A DNA stretch of 64,000 nucleotides from Spongiactinospora rosea (lineage in GTDB: Bacteria; Actinomycetota; Actinomycetes; Streptosporangiales; Streptosporangiaceae): the NCBI RefSeq assembly GCF_003315795.1, contig NZ_QMEY01000011.1, forward strand, positions 204,256-268,255, given 5' to 3'. The position numbers were made by a program, and so were the translations under genes. Below the pieces are notes generated by a model. The model was given only the letters and a program-made list of their open reading frames with translations. It made no database searches and was not told the origin of the DNA. Below, one piece after another: positions 41,454 through 49,380 of this stretch (position 1 is its first letter; each line of letters begins with the position of its first letter).

Positions 41454-42755
41454 TCAGGAGGGGTGGGACGCCACGACGCCGGAGATCGCGGTCAGACCCT
41501 GCTCGATCTCGGCCGCGGTGACCGACAGCGCCGGGCGCAGCCGTAGCGAGCGCTCCCCGCAGGGCAGCAGCAGGACACCGCCCTCGTCGCGTACGCGGGC
41601 CAGCACGGCGTTCCTGGTCTCGGCGTCGGGCAGGTCGAAGGCGCACATCAGGCCGCGCCCGCGGGCCGCCGAGACCAGGTCGGGGCGGTCGGCCTGGATC
41701 TTGTGCAGGCCGGCCAGCAGGCGTTCGCCGAGTTCGGCGGCGCGCTGGACGAGGCCGTCCCGCTCGATGATCTCCAGCATGCGCCGCGACCTGACCATGT
41801 CGATCAGCCCGCCGCCCCAGGTGGAGTTGATCCGCCCGCTGATCTGGAAGACGTTGCCCGCCACATCGTCCACCCTGCGGCCCGCCATGATCCCGCCGAC
41901 CTGGATCTTCTTGGCGAAGGCCACGATGTCGGGGGCGAGGCCGAGCTGCTGGTAGGCCCACGGCGTGCCGGTGAGGCCCGCCCCGGTCTGCACCTCGTCG
42001 AGCACGAACAGCGCGTCGTGCTCGTGGCAGAGGTCCTGCATGGCGCGCAGGAACTCGGGCCGCATGTGGTTGTCGCCGCCCTCGCCCTGGATGGGCTCGG
42101 CGATGAAACAGGCGATGTCCTGCGGGTGGGCCTCGAACGCGGCCCGCGCCTGGGCGAGCGCGCGCCGCTCGGCGGCCTCCACGCCGCCGGGGGCGTCCCG
42201 GTACAGGTTGGTCGCGGGCACCTCGATGCGCGGCCAGTCGAACTTGGGGAACCGCTCGGTCTTGACCGGGTCGGTGTTGGTGAGCGAGAGGGTGTACCCG
42301 CTGCGCCCGTGGAAGGCGCGGGTGAGGTGCAGCACCTTGGTGCCGAGCTCGGGTGAGCGCCCGTGCGCCTCGTTGTGCCTGCTCTTCCAGTCGAAGGCGG
42401 TCTTGAGGGCGTTCTCCACGGCGAGCGCGCCGCCCTCGACGAAGAACAGGTGCGGCAGCTCCGGGTCGCCGAGCACGCGGGCGAAGGTGTCGGCGAAGTC
42501 CGCCAGGTGGGTGGTGTAGAGGTCGGAGTTGGCCGGCTTGTTGGCCGCGACCTTGCCCAGCAGTGCGAGGAACTCCGGGTCGTCGTCGAAGGGGTTGATC
42601 CCGAGCGGCGCGGAGGCGAAGAACGTGTAGAAGTCGAGGAATCGCCGCCCCGTCCGGCCGTCGTACAGCCAGGAGCCCTGGCTGCGGTCGAGGTCGGGTT
42701 CCAGGTGGAACCCGTCGGTGAGCAGGTGGCGGGCTAGCCGGTCGCGTAGGTCCAT
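41454..42755 (-). CDS. lat: L-lysine 6-aminotransferase (lysine epsilon-aminotransferase)
   Basis: A 433-residue class III PLP aminotransferase, transferring the epsilon-amino group of L-lysine to 2-oxoglutarate to give aminoadipate semialdehyde. The features seen are FFVEGGALAVENALKTAFDWK (substrate and PLP site), the LDEVQTGAGLTG Asp-loop, and the PLP lysine in AFAKKIQVGG. The length and the F-V-E-G-G start of the cofactor segment match Lat rather than ornithine or acetylornithine enzymes. In some actinomycetes Lat starts cephamycin synthesis, but no beta-lactam genes are near, so lysine catabolism or an osmolyte role is more likely. The start has GGAGGGG. Confidence 0.9.
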   Translation of the reverse strand: MDLRDRLARHLLTDGFHLEPDLDRSQGSWLYDGRTGRRFLDFYTFFASAPLGINPFDDDPEFLALLGKVAANKPANSDLYTTHLADFADTFARVLGDPELPHLFFVEGGALAVENALKTAFDWKSRHNEAHGRSPELGTKVLHLTRAFHGRSGYTLSLTNTDPVKTERFPKFDWPRIEVPATNLYRDAPGGVEAAERRALAQARAAFEAHPQDIACFIAEPIQGEGGDNHMRPEFLRAMQDLCHEHDALFVLDEVQTGAGLTGTPWAYQQLGLAPDIVAFAKKIQVGGIMAGRRVDDVAGNVFQISGRINSTWGGGLIDMVRSRRMLEIIERDGLVQRAAELGERLLAGLHKIQADRPDLVSAARGRGLMCAFDLPDAETRNAVLARVRDEGGVLLLPCGERSLRLRPALSVTAAEIEQGLTAISGVVASHPS

Positions 42756-42967
42756 GTCCCCTCCAGAAGCACGCCTGGGCGGCGTTCCTTATGATTCCCG
42801 GGCACATACGACCATATGCGGAAAATTTACGGCTGACGAGACCATACCTAGGAAGATATTCGGATACCCTTGATCAACTGGCGTACCTGCCCGCCCTCGC
42901 CCGGCCGCTCCGACAGACGGGGCCGGCGCCCGTGATGGACGCCGGCCCGGGATCTCGGTGGCGGGCC

Positions 42968-43456
42968 TCAGGCGGCCGCGCCCACCGGGGCCTTCTCCAG
43001 CCAGGCCTCGTCCCAGGTGTGCCGATCGATCTGCCCGGTCACGGGCAGTCCCTTGAACTCCTGTAGTTCCTTGCAGGCCTTCTCGGTCTGGGGACCGAAG
43101 TCGCCGTCCACTTCGAGGTCGGGCCAGCCGCGGTTGTTCACCTGCCGCTGCCACTGGTGCACGAACTGGTTGTTCATGTCCCCTCTCTTCAGGACATGAT
43201 CCGGCGCGGGCTTCGGCTTCGTGCTGTGCGCCTCCCAGGTGGCCTTCCAGGTGTCCGGGCCGACGATGCCATCGATTTCCAGACCGTGTTCCATCTGGAA
43301 GTTGGCGCACAGGCGCTTGCTCTCCTGGCCGTAGTCGCCGTCGACGACGATATGCCAGCCACGGTGCCGCATCTGCTGTTGCCATTTACTGACATTCGGC
43401 GTCCGCTGGATCGGCGGGAACTTCAGTGGCGGTGGTTCGAATGGCGGTGCCGACAT
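42968..43456 (-). CDS. Protein with two peptidoglycan-binding domains
   Basis: A 162-residue protein made of two PG_binding_1-like repeats (about 22-73 and 95-148). Each has a W-Q-x-x-M/V-x-x-RGW start, VDGDYG/VDGDFG, a Q/E-helix and a GxVGPDTW or TGQIDRHTW end. There is no signal peptide and no catalytic domain. Such pairs are usually the wall-binding half of an endolysin or peptidase, so it is either a stand-alone binder exported by another route or a remnant. The ATG has a strong AAGGAGG site, so it is expressed by design. Confidence 0.82.
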   Translation of the reverse strand: MSAPPFEPPPLKFPPIQRTPNVSKWQQQMRHRGWHIVVDGDYGQESKRLCANFQMEHGLEIDGIVGPDTWKATWEAHSTKPKPAPDHVLKRGDMNNQFVHQWQRQVNNRGWPDLEVDGDFGPQTEKACKELQEFKGLPVTGQIDRHTWDEAWLEKAPVGAAA

Positions 43457-43779
43457 TCGCTCTCCCCTCCTTGCGGTGAGGTGGTGGCGGCCGACGGACC
43501 GAGACGATGTCTCCTGCCCCTGGTCAGCGGGCCGTCCGGTCGATGTGGCCTTATCCGGAAATCAGGTCACATTTCCAGAGCACCACAAGAACAGCCATAC
43601 GGGTCACCACCCGGAAAGGATTTGACCGGCGCCTTAATACAAAGTGACCGGTACCACGGCGGTCTCACGAAAGTCGACGCCGCTACCCGCTTTTAACGAC
43701 CGGGTGGAAAAAGCATCGAAACGGCGATACCCGATCGGGCGGCACGCCGCCCGCGTTTTACGCGGGGCGGGAGCGGCCG
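43457..43779. other. 323-bp intergenic region
   Basis: No gene is supported. It must hold the promoter of the peptidoglycan-binding protein gene. Near the right end a GC-rich hairpin (43747-43755 with 43761-43770, one bulged base, TTTTA loop) lies just past the stop of the spermidine-synthase-like gene and may end its transcript. I see nothing else in it. Confidence 0.5.
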
Positions 43780-44631
43780 TTAGGAGCCGAAGACCTCGGG
43801 CGGCGGCACCGGGGCGAGCACCGCCTGGCCGTCCCTGATCGGCGCGGCCCCGGCCACGAAGCGCGTCAGGTCCTCGCCGTGCACGCAGCGGGCCTGGGTG
43901 AGGCCGCCCGCCGCGCGCCGGGTGAGGTCGGCCACCGGCAGCTCGACCCGCGAGGCGGCGAGGATCAGGTTGCCGAACCTGCGCCCGCGCATCACCCCCG
44001 GCTCGGCCAGCAGCACCACATGGCGGAACGTCTCGCACACGGTCGCGGCGAACCTGCGGGCGAATGCTAGCCCCTTACCGTCGGCCATGTTGACCAGCAG
44101 CGTCCCGCGGTGGCGCAGCACGCGGGCGATGTCGCCGAGGTACTCCACGGTGGCCAGCTCGATCGGCATCACCGCGCCGGTGAAGGCGTCGAGCACCACG
44201 AGGTCGGCCGAGTCGTCCCAGATGCCGCCGATCGCGGCCCGCCCGTCCTCGATCCGCACCTTCAGCCGGGGCACCGACTTGAGCCGCAACTGGTCGCGGA
44301 CGAGCTGGACCAGCGCGGCGTCGCGCTCGGCGACGATCTGCCGGGAGCCCGGCCGGGAGGCGGCGACGTAGCGGGGGATCGTGCACGCGCCGCCGCCGAC
44401 GTGGACGGCGTCCAGCGGTCCCTCCGGGAGCAGATCGATCACGTCGGCCATCAGCCTGACGTACTCGAAGTCGAGGTAGAGCGGGTCTTCCAGATCGACG
44501 TAGGACTGCGGGACCCCGTCGCAGGTCAGCATCCAGCCGGTGGGCCGGTCCAGGTCGCGGAGCAGTTCGACCTCGCCGTAGGACACCGCGTAGCGACCCG
44601 GCTCGGGCTCGCGGGGGACGCGCCGGGCCAT
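43780..44631 (-). CDS. Spermidine-synthase-like methyltransferase-fold protein
   Basis: A 283-residue Rossmann-fold protein of the polyamine-synthase-like group. After a short beta domain (RYAVSYGEVELLRD) comes LDAVHVGGGACTIPRYVA (SAM-type nucleotide loop), an acidic strand IVAERD, a DGRAAIG segment and ADLVVLDAFTGAVMP at the catalytic place. True spermidine synthases have DGD and DxxDP catalytic motifs; here they are altered (DAFTG), so the substrate is probably not putrescine. Start ATG 44631; upstream codons in the open frame have no site and a signal-like look I do not trust. It is divergent from the PBP-like gene. Confidence 0.8.
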   Translation of the reverse strand: MARRVPREPEPGRYAVSYGEVELLRDLDRPTGWMLTCDGVPQSYVDLEDPLYLDFEYVRLMADVIDLLPEGPLDAVHVGGGACTIPRYVAASRPGSRQIVAERDAALVQLVRDQLRLKSVPRLKVRIEDGRAAIGGIWDDSADLVVLDAFTGAVMPIELATVEYLGDIARVLRHRGTLLVNMADGKGLAFARRFAATVCETFRHVVLLAEPGVMRGRRFGNLILAASRVELPVADLTRRAAGGLTQARCVHGEDLTRFVAGAAPIRDGQAVLAPVPPPEVFGS

Positions 44632-44716
44632 TACGCCGGATCTTTCATGATTGGGTCCTTTTTGCCGTGTTCGTTCTGGTATACCGCTGGAGGACAAGGC
44701 CCTCGGAAGAAACCGT

Positions 44717-46261
44717 ATGCCGATGAAGAGGCTGCTCGTACTGCTGACCGTCGTGCTCGCCGTTCTCGTCGGGGCCGGGGTGTTCGTGCTGTACCCGCGG
44801 CTCATGCCGGTCCGCGGTACGCCGGAGGAGATCGCCCGCGCCTACCTGGCCGCCTGGCGGGCCGGTGACCTGGGCGCGATGCGCGTCATGGTGGCGGACC
44901 CGCCCGCCGACTTCGCCGCCCGGCACCGGCGCTTCGACGCCGGCTTCCGGGTCGCCTCGCTCACCGTTACGGCCAAAACGCTGACGCGGGACGGGGAGGA
45001 GGCCGCGCGGCTCGCGTTCGAGGGGACCCGGCGGATCCGCGACCTCGGGCCGTGGCCGTTCTCGGGGACGCTGCGGCTGGCGGTCCGCGACCGGCGGTGG
45101 CAGGTGCTCTGGGGGCCGGAGGTGCTTCATCCCGCGCTGCGGGACGGCGGGTCGCTGCGGCTCACCGAGATCAAGGTGCCCTCCGCCGAGTTGCTGACCC
45201 GGTCCGGCGAGGCCATGCCGAAGGACCACGCCGCCGAGTCCTACCTCGCCGACCTGGGCGGCAGGCTCGGCCCGCCGGTCACCGGCTGGGCGGTCGAGGC
45301 CGAGCGCGCGGGCCGGGCCCGGCGGCTGGTCACCTACCAGCCGACGGCCAAGCGCAAGGTCCGCACCACGCTGTCGCGCCCGGTGCAGGCCGCGGCGGCG
45401 CGGGCGCTGGACGGCGTGCGGGAGGCCGCCGCGATCGTCGCGGTACGGCCGGGCACCGGGGAGATCCTGGCCGTCGCCGACCGCCTGGACCCCGCCGCGC
45501 GCGGGCGCGGCGAGCGCCCGCGGCGGGCCGCGTTCGAGGAGGCGTCCCGGCCGGGCGGGGTGTTCCAGGTGGTGACGGCCGCCGCGCTGCTGTCGGCGGG
45601 GATGACGCCGCAGAGCACGGTCGCCTGCCCGCGCGACTTCACGCCGCGGGGGACCCGCCGGATCGCCAACCCCGGCAGGGCCGCGCACGGCACGGTCTCA
45701 CTGGCCAAGGCGCTGGCGATGTCCTGCGACACGGCGTTCGCCCGGCAGGCCGTGGACCGGCTGGGCGGCGGCAAACTGGCGGCCCAGGCCGCCGCGCTCG
45801 GGTTCGGGCGCAGGCTCGGTTCGGGGGTGCGGGGCACCTGCGGCACGCCACCTGGCGGGGCGGCGGGTGGGGTGCGCGGGCTGCCGTACGACGCGATCGG
45901 GCACGGCGCGGTACGCGCCACGCCGCTGTGCATGGCACTGGTCGCGGCGGCGGTGCGGAACGGCACCTGGCACCCGCCCCGGCTCACCGCCGCGCGTACC
46001 GCCCGGGCCCTGGACAAGGTCCGGCCCAAGGACGTGCCCGTGCCCCGCGACGTGCTGTCCGGCCTGCGCGCGATGCTGCGCGCCGAGGCCGCGCAGCGCC
46101 GCCTGGCCAAGGGCTCGGCCGGCCACATGGGCGGCACCCGGACCGACGCGTGGTTCGCCGGCTACCGCGGCGACGTGGCCTTCGCCGTGCTGGTCAAGAA
46201 CGGCGGCCCGCCCCGCGCCTCCGCCCTCCCCATCGCCGCCCGCTTCCTCCGGGCCCTCTGA
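44717..46261 (+). CDS. Penicillin-binding-protein-like pseudo-transpeptidase with NTF2-like (MecA_N) domain
   Basis: A 514-residue, membrane-anchored protein (helix about 4-25) with an NTF2-like N-terminal domain (about 33-130) and a transpeptidase fold (about 210-514). The family's catalytic motifs are all lost: STFK is GVFQ (281-284), SxN is SCD (336-338), and KTG is KGS (465-467). The surrounding framework (VFQVVTAAALLSAGM, DAWFAGYRGDVAFAVLVKNGG) is otherwise well kept, so it is a deliberate pseudoenzyme rather than decay. It would not acylate with beta-lactams. A possible role is as a scaffold or sensor in the wall-synthesis machine. Confidence 0.85.
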   Translation: MPMKRLLVLLTVVLAVLVGAGVFVLYPRLMPVRGTPEEIARAYLAAWRAGDLGAMRVMVADPPADFAARHRRFDAGFRVASLTVTAKTLTRDGEEAARLAFEGTRRIRDLGPWPFSGTLRLAVRDRRWQVLWGPEVLHPALRDGGSLRLTEIKVPSAELLTRSGEAMPKDHAAESYLADLGGRLGPPVTGWAVEAERAGRARRLVTYQPTAKRKVRTTLSRPVQAAAARALDGVREAAAIVAVRPGTGEILAVADRLDPAARGRGERPRRAAFEEASRPGGVFQVVTAAALLSAGMTPQSTVACPRDFTPRGTRRIANPGRAAHGTVSLAKALAMSCDTAFARQAVDRLGGGKLAAQAAALGFGRRLGSGVRGTCGTPPGGAAGGVRGLPYDAIGHGAVRATPLCMALVAAAVRNGTWHPPRLTAARTARALDKVRPKDVPVPRDVLSGLRAMLRAEAAQRRLAKGSAGHMGGTRTDAWFAGYRGDVAFAVLVKNGGPPRASALPIAARFLRAL

Positions 46262-46270
46262 GCCCGGCCA

Positions 46271-47125
46271 TCAGTCGTTGTTGTTCGGGGCGCGGGTGAG
46301 GGTCAGGCAGGCCACGCGCTCGCCGGCCTCGCCGGCCTGGGGCCCGGTGACGATGGTGGGCTTGGCGTGGATGACCAGGGAGCCGGGCAGGCGGCTCTCG
46401 GACAGGCTCCACGGCTGCTTGGACTCGGCCTCGGCGTCGCCCTGGCCGTTGGTCTTGAGGTCCAGCCAGACCTCATTGACCGGGTTGGCCGGGTTCTGGG
46501 CGGTGGCGGTGCCGTTCGGGCTGGGCGCCATGGTGTCCGTGGGGCTCTCCGTCGGGCCGTTGGTGGGGCTGCTCGCGGCGTAACCCTGCGGGCCGGTCGG
46601 GCTGCCGGTGGGGCTGCCCGTCGGGCTCTCCTCGGGGCCGCCCGTGGGGCTGCCGGTGGGGCTCTCCTCCGCGGTCGCCGTCGGGGAGCCGGTGGCCTCC
46701 TGGCCCCTGAAGTGCGGGCCGGAGTCGTCCGGGTTCTCGCCGCAGGGGTTGACGTGCAGGTGCGCGCCGTACTGCCGGTCGGGCAGCAGGCCGTCCACGC
46801 TCAGCTCCGCCATCGTGCCCTCCCCCTTGGACGCGACCGTGATCTCCCCCTTGGCGCCGGAGGGCACCAGCTTCTCGTCGTAGACGACCGCGGTCTCGCC
46901 CTCCGCGAACGGCACGAAGGTGCCTTCGCCCTTCAGGCGGATGGACTGCGCCCCGGTCGGCGACGGCGAACCGGTCTCCGTCGGTGATGCCGGGGCGGCC
47001 GCGGGGCCCTGGGCCTGCGGGGTCTGCTGCCCGGCCGAGCACGCCGCGGTCGCGGCGTAGCCGGCGCCGAGGACGGCGAGCATGAGGATATGGACATGAC
47101 GACGGCGGTCGAGTGGGCGGCGCAT
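46271..47125 (-). CDS. SodC-like (Cu/Zn superoxide dismutase family) lipoprotein
   Basis: A 284-residue exported lipoprotein; the lipobox-like Cys is in ATAACSAG near residue 29. The mature part has the SOD-type beta-barrel with copper ligands HLH (in YGAHLHVNPCG), a His in SGPHFRG and a His in VIHAKPT. The zinc-loop ligands are missing: that region is a Ser/Pro/Thr/Gly repeat (ESPTGSPTG units, about 60 residues) followed by NPVNEVWLDL. It resembles copper-only SOD-like proteins. Dismutase activity is possible but not certain. The ATG at 47125 has GGGGGAG upstream. Confidence 0.78.
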   Translation of the reverse strand: MRRPLDRRRHVHILMLAVLGAGYAATAACSAGQQTPQAQGPAAAPASPTETGSPSPTGAQSIRLKGEGTFVPFAEGETAVVYDEKLVPSGAKGEITVASKGEGTMAELSVDGLLPDRQYGAHLHVNPCGENPDDSGPHFRGQEATGSPTATAEESPTGSPTGGPEESPTGSPTGSPTGPQGYAASSPTNGPTESPTDTMAPSPNGTATAQNPANPVNEVWLDLKTNGQGDAEAESKQPWSLSESRLPGSLVIHAKPTIVTGPQAGEAGERVACLTLTRAPNNND

Positions 47126-47196
47126 CGCGGGATCTCCCCCTGTGTACGGATGGAACCAAGGTCCACCGCCCACTCTAAAGCGTAATCATTCAAGCA

Positions 47197-47490
47197 CTAA
47201 GCGTGACTTTCTATATTCTCCACAATCCTGTCGATGTCGGCGGCCAGCCCGAAGTCGGACTCCGTGAGCCCGCCCGCCGAGTGCGTGGTCAGCGAGAAGG
47301 TCACCGTCCGCCACCGGATGTCGATGTCGGGGTGGTGGTCGAGTTCTTCTGCGCGTACGGCCACCGCGTCCACGATCCGGATGGCCGTGGGGAAGTCGCG
47401 CGCGGTGACCTCGCGCCGGATCTCCCCGCCCTCGCGCCGCCACTCCGGCAGTACGCCCAGCCTCTTGACGATCTCGGATTCAGCCAGCAT
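47197..47490 (-). CDS. 4a-hydroxytetrahydrobiopterin dehydratase (pterin-4-alpha-carbinolamine dehydratase)
   Basis: A 97-residue PCD/DCoH family protein that dehydrates the 4a-carbinolamine formed by aromatic amino acid hydroxylases; in actinomycetes it is often found without a hydroxylase and may have a molybdopterin-related role. The catalytic segment EELDHHPDIDIRWRTVTFSLTTHSAGGLTESD carries the paired His and the later THxxGG motif. The length is exact for the family. It is separated from the ABC transporter operon by 57 nt on the same strand. Confidence 0.93.
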   Translation of the reverse strand: MLAESEIVKRLGVLPEWRREGGEIRREVTARDFPTAIRIVDAVAVRAEELDHHPDIDIRWRTVTFSLTTHSAGGLTESDFGLAADIDRIVENIESHA

Positions 47491-47547
47491 GCCTCCAGGA
47501 CATCACGGCCGGACGCCGCCGTCGACGCCCGGGTCCGCGGGCCGCCG

Positions 47548-48453
47548 CTATTTGAGCGCCCCGGCGGTCAGGCCGGACTGGATCTGCCGCTGGAAGATGA
47601 TGTAGACCAGCAGCACCGGAATGATCGCCATGCTGAGCGCGGCGAACAGCCCCGGCCAGTCGGACTCGTACCCCGCGATCGTCGAGATGTCCGCGATGCC
47701 CTGCGTGATGACCCACTTCTCGCGATCCCCCGGCAGCAGCGCCAGCGGCAGCAGGTACTGGTTCCACTGCCCGAGGATGTTGAAGATGCCGATGCTGATC
47801 AGGCCGGGTTTCGCCATCGGCAGCATGACCTGGAAGAACGTACGCGTGTGCGAACAGCCGTCCATCATCGCCGCCTCGGCCACCGACGTGGGCAGCGTCC
47901 GGAAGAACGCCGTGAGGAAGAACACGGTGAACGGCAGCGAGTACGCGATGTAGACCAGGATCAGCCCAAGATGGGTGTTCAGCAGCCCGAACTGCTTCAC
48001 CACGAAGAACAGCGGGATCAGCGCCAGGAAGACCGGGAAGGCCATGCCGGAGACGAACAGATAGTAGACCGCCCGGTTTCCGGGGAAGCGGTACCGGGCG
48101 AGCACATAGGCGGCCATCGAGCCGAGCAGCATCGTGCCCCCCGTGCCGAGGGCCACCACGATCACGCTGTTCAGCAGGTACCGCCCCACCTGCGCGCGGT
48201 CCCAGGCACGGCCCCAGTTCTCCCAGCGCAGCTCGGCCGGCAGCGACCAGGCGTCACCGAACAGCTCGGTGTTGTTCTTGAAGGAGGACAGGAACGTCCA
48301 CACCAGCGGGATGACCACCAGCAGCGCCCACACGAACAGGGCGATGTGGGCGAGTCCCCCGAAGACCCCCAGTTCGTTGCGCCGGGGACGCGCCTTCTTG
48401 CGGGTCACCTGTTCCGCCGCCGCCCCCGGCTCGGCCGTCGTGCGAGTAGCCAT
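47548..48453 (-). CDS. ngcG: Carbohydrate ABC transporter permease (NgcG/MalG type)
   Basis: A 301-residue permease with six hydrophobic segments after a charged N-terminus. The EAA loop is EAAMMDGCSHTRTFFQVMLPMAKPG, which contacts the ATPase. It is the last gene of a three-gene operon (NgcE-NgcF-NgcG order) and has no ATPase gene beside it, as usual for actinomycete sugar importers that share an MsiK-type ATPase. The symbol is inferred from the operon's binding protein. Confidence 0.85.
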   Translation of the reverse strand: MATRTTAEPGAAAEQVTRKKARPRRNELGVFGGLAHIALFVWALLVVIPLVWTFLSSFKNNTELFGDAWSLPAELRWENWGRAWDRAQVGRYLLNSVIVVALGTGGTMLLGSMAAYVLARYRFPGNRAVYYLFVSGMAFPVFLALIPLFFVVKQFGLLNTHLGLILVYIAYSLPFTVFFLTAFFRTLPTSVAEAAMMDGCSHTRTFFQVMLPMAKPGLISIGIFNILGQWNQYLLPLALLPGDREKWVITQGIADISTIAGYESDWPGLFAALSMAIIPVLLVYIIFQRQIQSGLTAGALK

Positions 48454-48463
48454 GGGCCCCTTC

Positions 48464-49378
48464 TCACAACTCGATCCGCTCGCGCTTGGACACCCGCAGG
48501 GTCAGCGCGGCGAAGGTGATGGTCAGGAAGAACAGCGCCACTCCCATGGCCGAGGCGTAGCCGAAGTCGGAGTAGCTGAAGGCGGTCTTCCAGATCTCCA
48601 GGGGCAGCACGGTCGTGGAGTTGTCCGGGCCGCCGCGGTCCACCGAGAGGACCTGAACGAGCGCGAAGCCGTCGAACGCCGCGATGCCCAGGTACACCCA
48701 GCCCACCTGGAGGGTGTCCCACAGCAGCGGCAGCGTGATGCTGAAGAAGAGCCGGAACCGCCCGGCCCCGTCCAGCGCCGCGGCCTCGAAGACGTCCCGG
48801 GGGATCGCCGCCATCCCGGCAGAGAACAGGACGACATAGAAGCCGACCGCCTGCCACACCATCACCGCGATGATCGCCCAGAACGCGATGCTGGGCTCGG
48901 TCAGCCAGCCGACCGGCTCGACGCCGAGCCGGATCAGCACCCCGTTGATCACGCCGCTGTCGTCCGGGCGATACACCGCCTGGAACAGCACCCCGACCAC
49001 GGCGACGGCCAGGACCTGAGGGAAGAAGAACACCACCCGGTAGAACTTCGACCCCCAGACCCCCGTCATCGTGCCCCCGCGCTGCCCGCCGCCCAGGTTG
49101 AGCAGGAAGGCGAACAGGAGGGAGATGCCGATGGTGAGCACCGGCAGCGCGACCAGCAGGACCCCGTGGTGCCGCAGCGCGGCCCAGAAGACCTCGTCGC
49201 CGAACATCGTCAGGAAGTTCTCGAAGCCCACGTAGTTCGGGCTCGCCGCCACCCCTCGCCAGTCGGTCAGCGCGATCTGGAACGCCTGGATGTACGGGCT
49301 GATCACGAAGACGAGGTAGAGGGCCACCGGCGCGATGAGGAACCCGGCGACGAACAGGTGGGCACGTAGCCGCGACAT
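48464..49378 (-). CDS. ngcF: Carbohydrate ABC transporter permease (NgcF/MalF type)
   Basis: A 304-residue permease with six hydrophobic segments and the EAA loop EAAALDGAGRFRLFFSITLP. It starts 2 nt after the stop of the binding-protein gene and ends 10 nt before NgcG, so the three genes form one operon. It would form the channel with NgcG for the sugar delivered by NgcE. Confidence 0.85.
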   Translation of the reverse strand: MSRLRAHLFVAGFLIAPVALYLVFVISPYIQAFQIALTDWRGVAASPNYVGFENFLTMFGDEVFWAALRHHGVLLVALPVLTIGISLLFAFLLNLGGGQRGGTMTGVWGSKFYRVVFFFPQVLAVAVVGVLFQAVYRPDDSGVINGVLIRLGVEPVGWLTEPSIAFWAIIAVMVWQAVGFYVVLFSAGMAAIPRDVFEAAALDGAGRFRLFFSITLPLLWDTLQVGWVYLGIAAFDGFALVQVLSVDRGGPDNSTTVLPLEIWKTAFSYSDFGYASAMGVALFFLTITFAALTLRVSKRERIEL

Positions 49379-49380
49379 CC

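Noticed and set aside
41454..42755. Part of a cephamycin cluster
   Set aside because: No ACV synthetase, isopenicillin N synthase or beta-lactam gene is near; only the aminotransferase is present.
43780..44631. A true spermidine synthase
   Set aside because: The usual catalytic Asp motifs are altered and no polyamine genes are near; only the fold is supported.
44717..46261. An active PBP or beta-lactam resistance protein of PBP2a type
   Set aside because: All three catalytic motifs are replaced, so resistance by an active low-affinity PBP is not supported.
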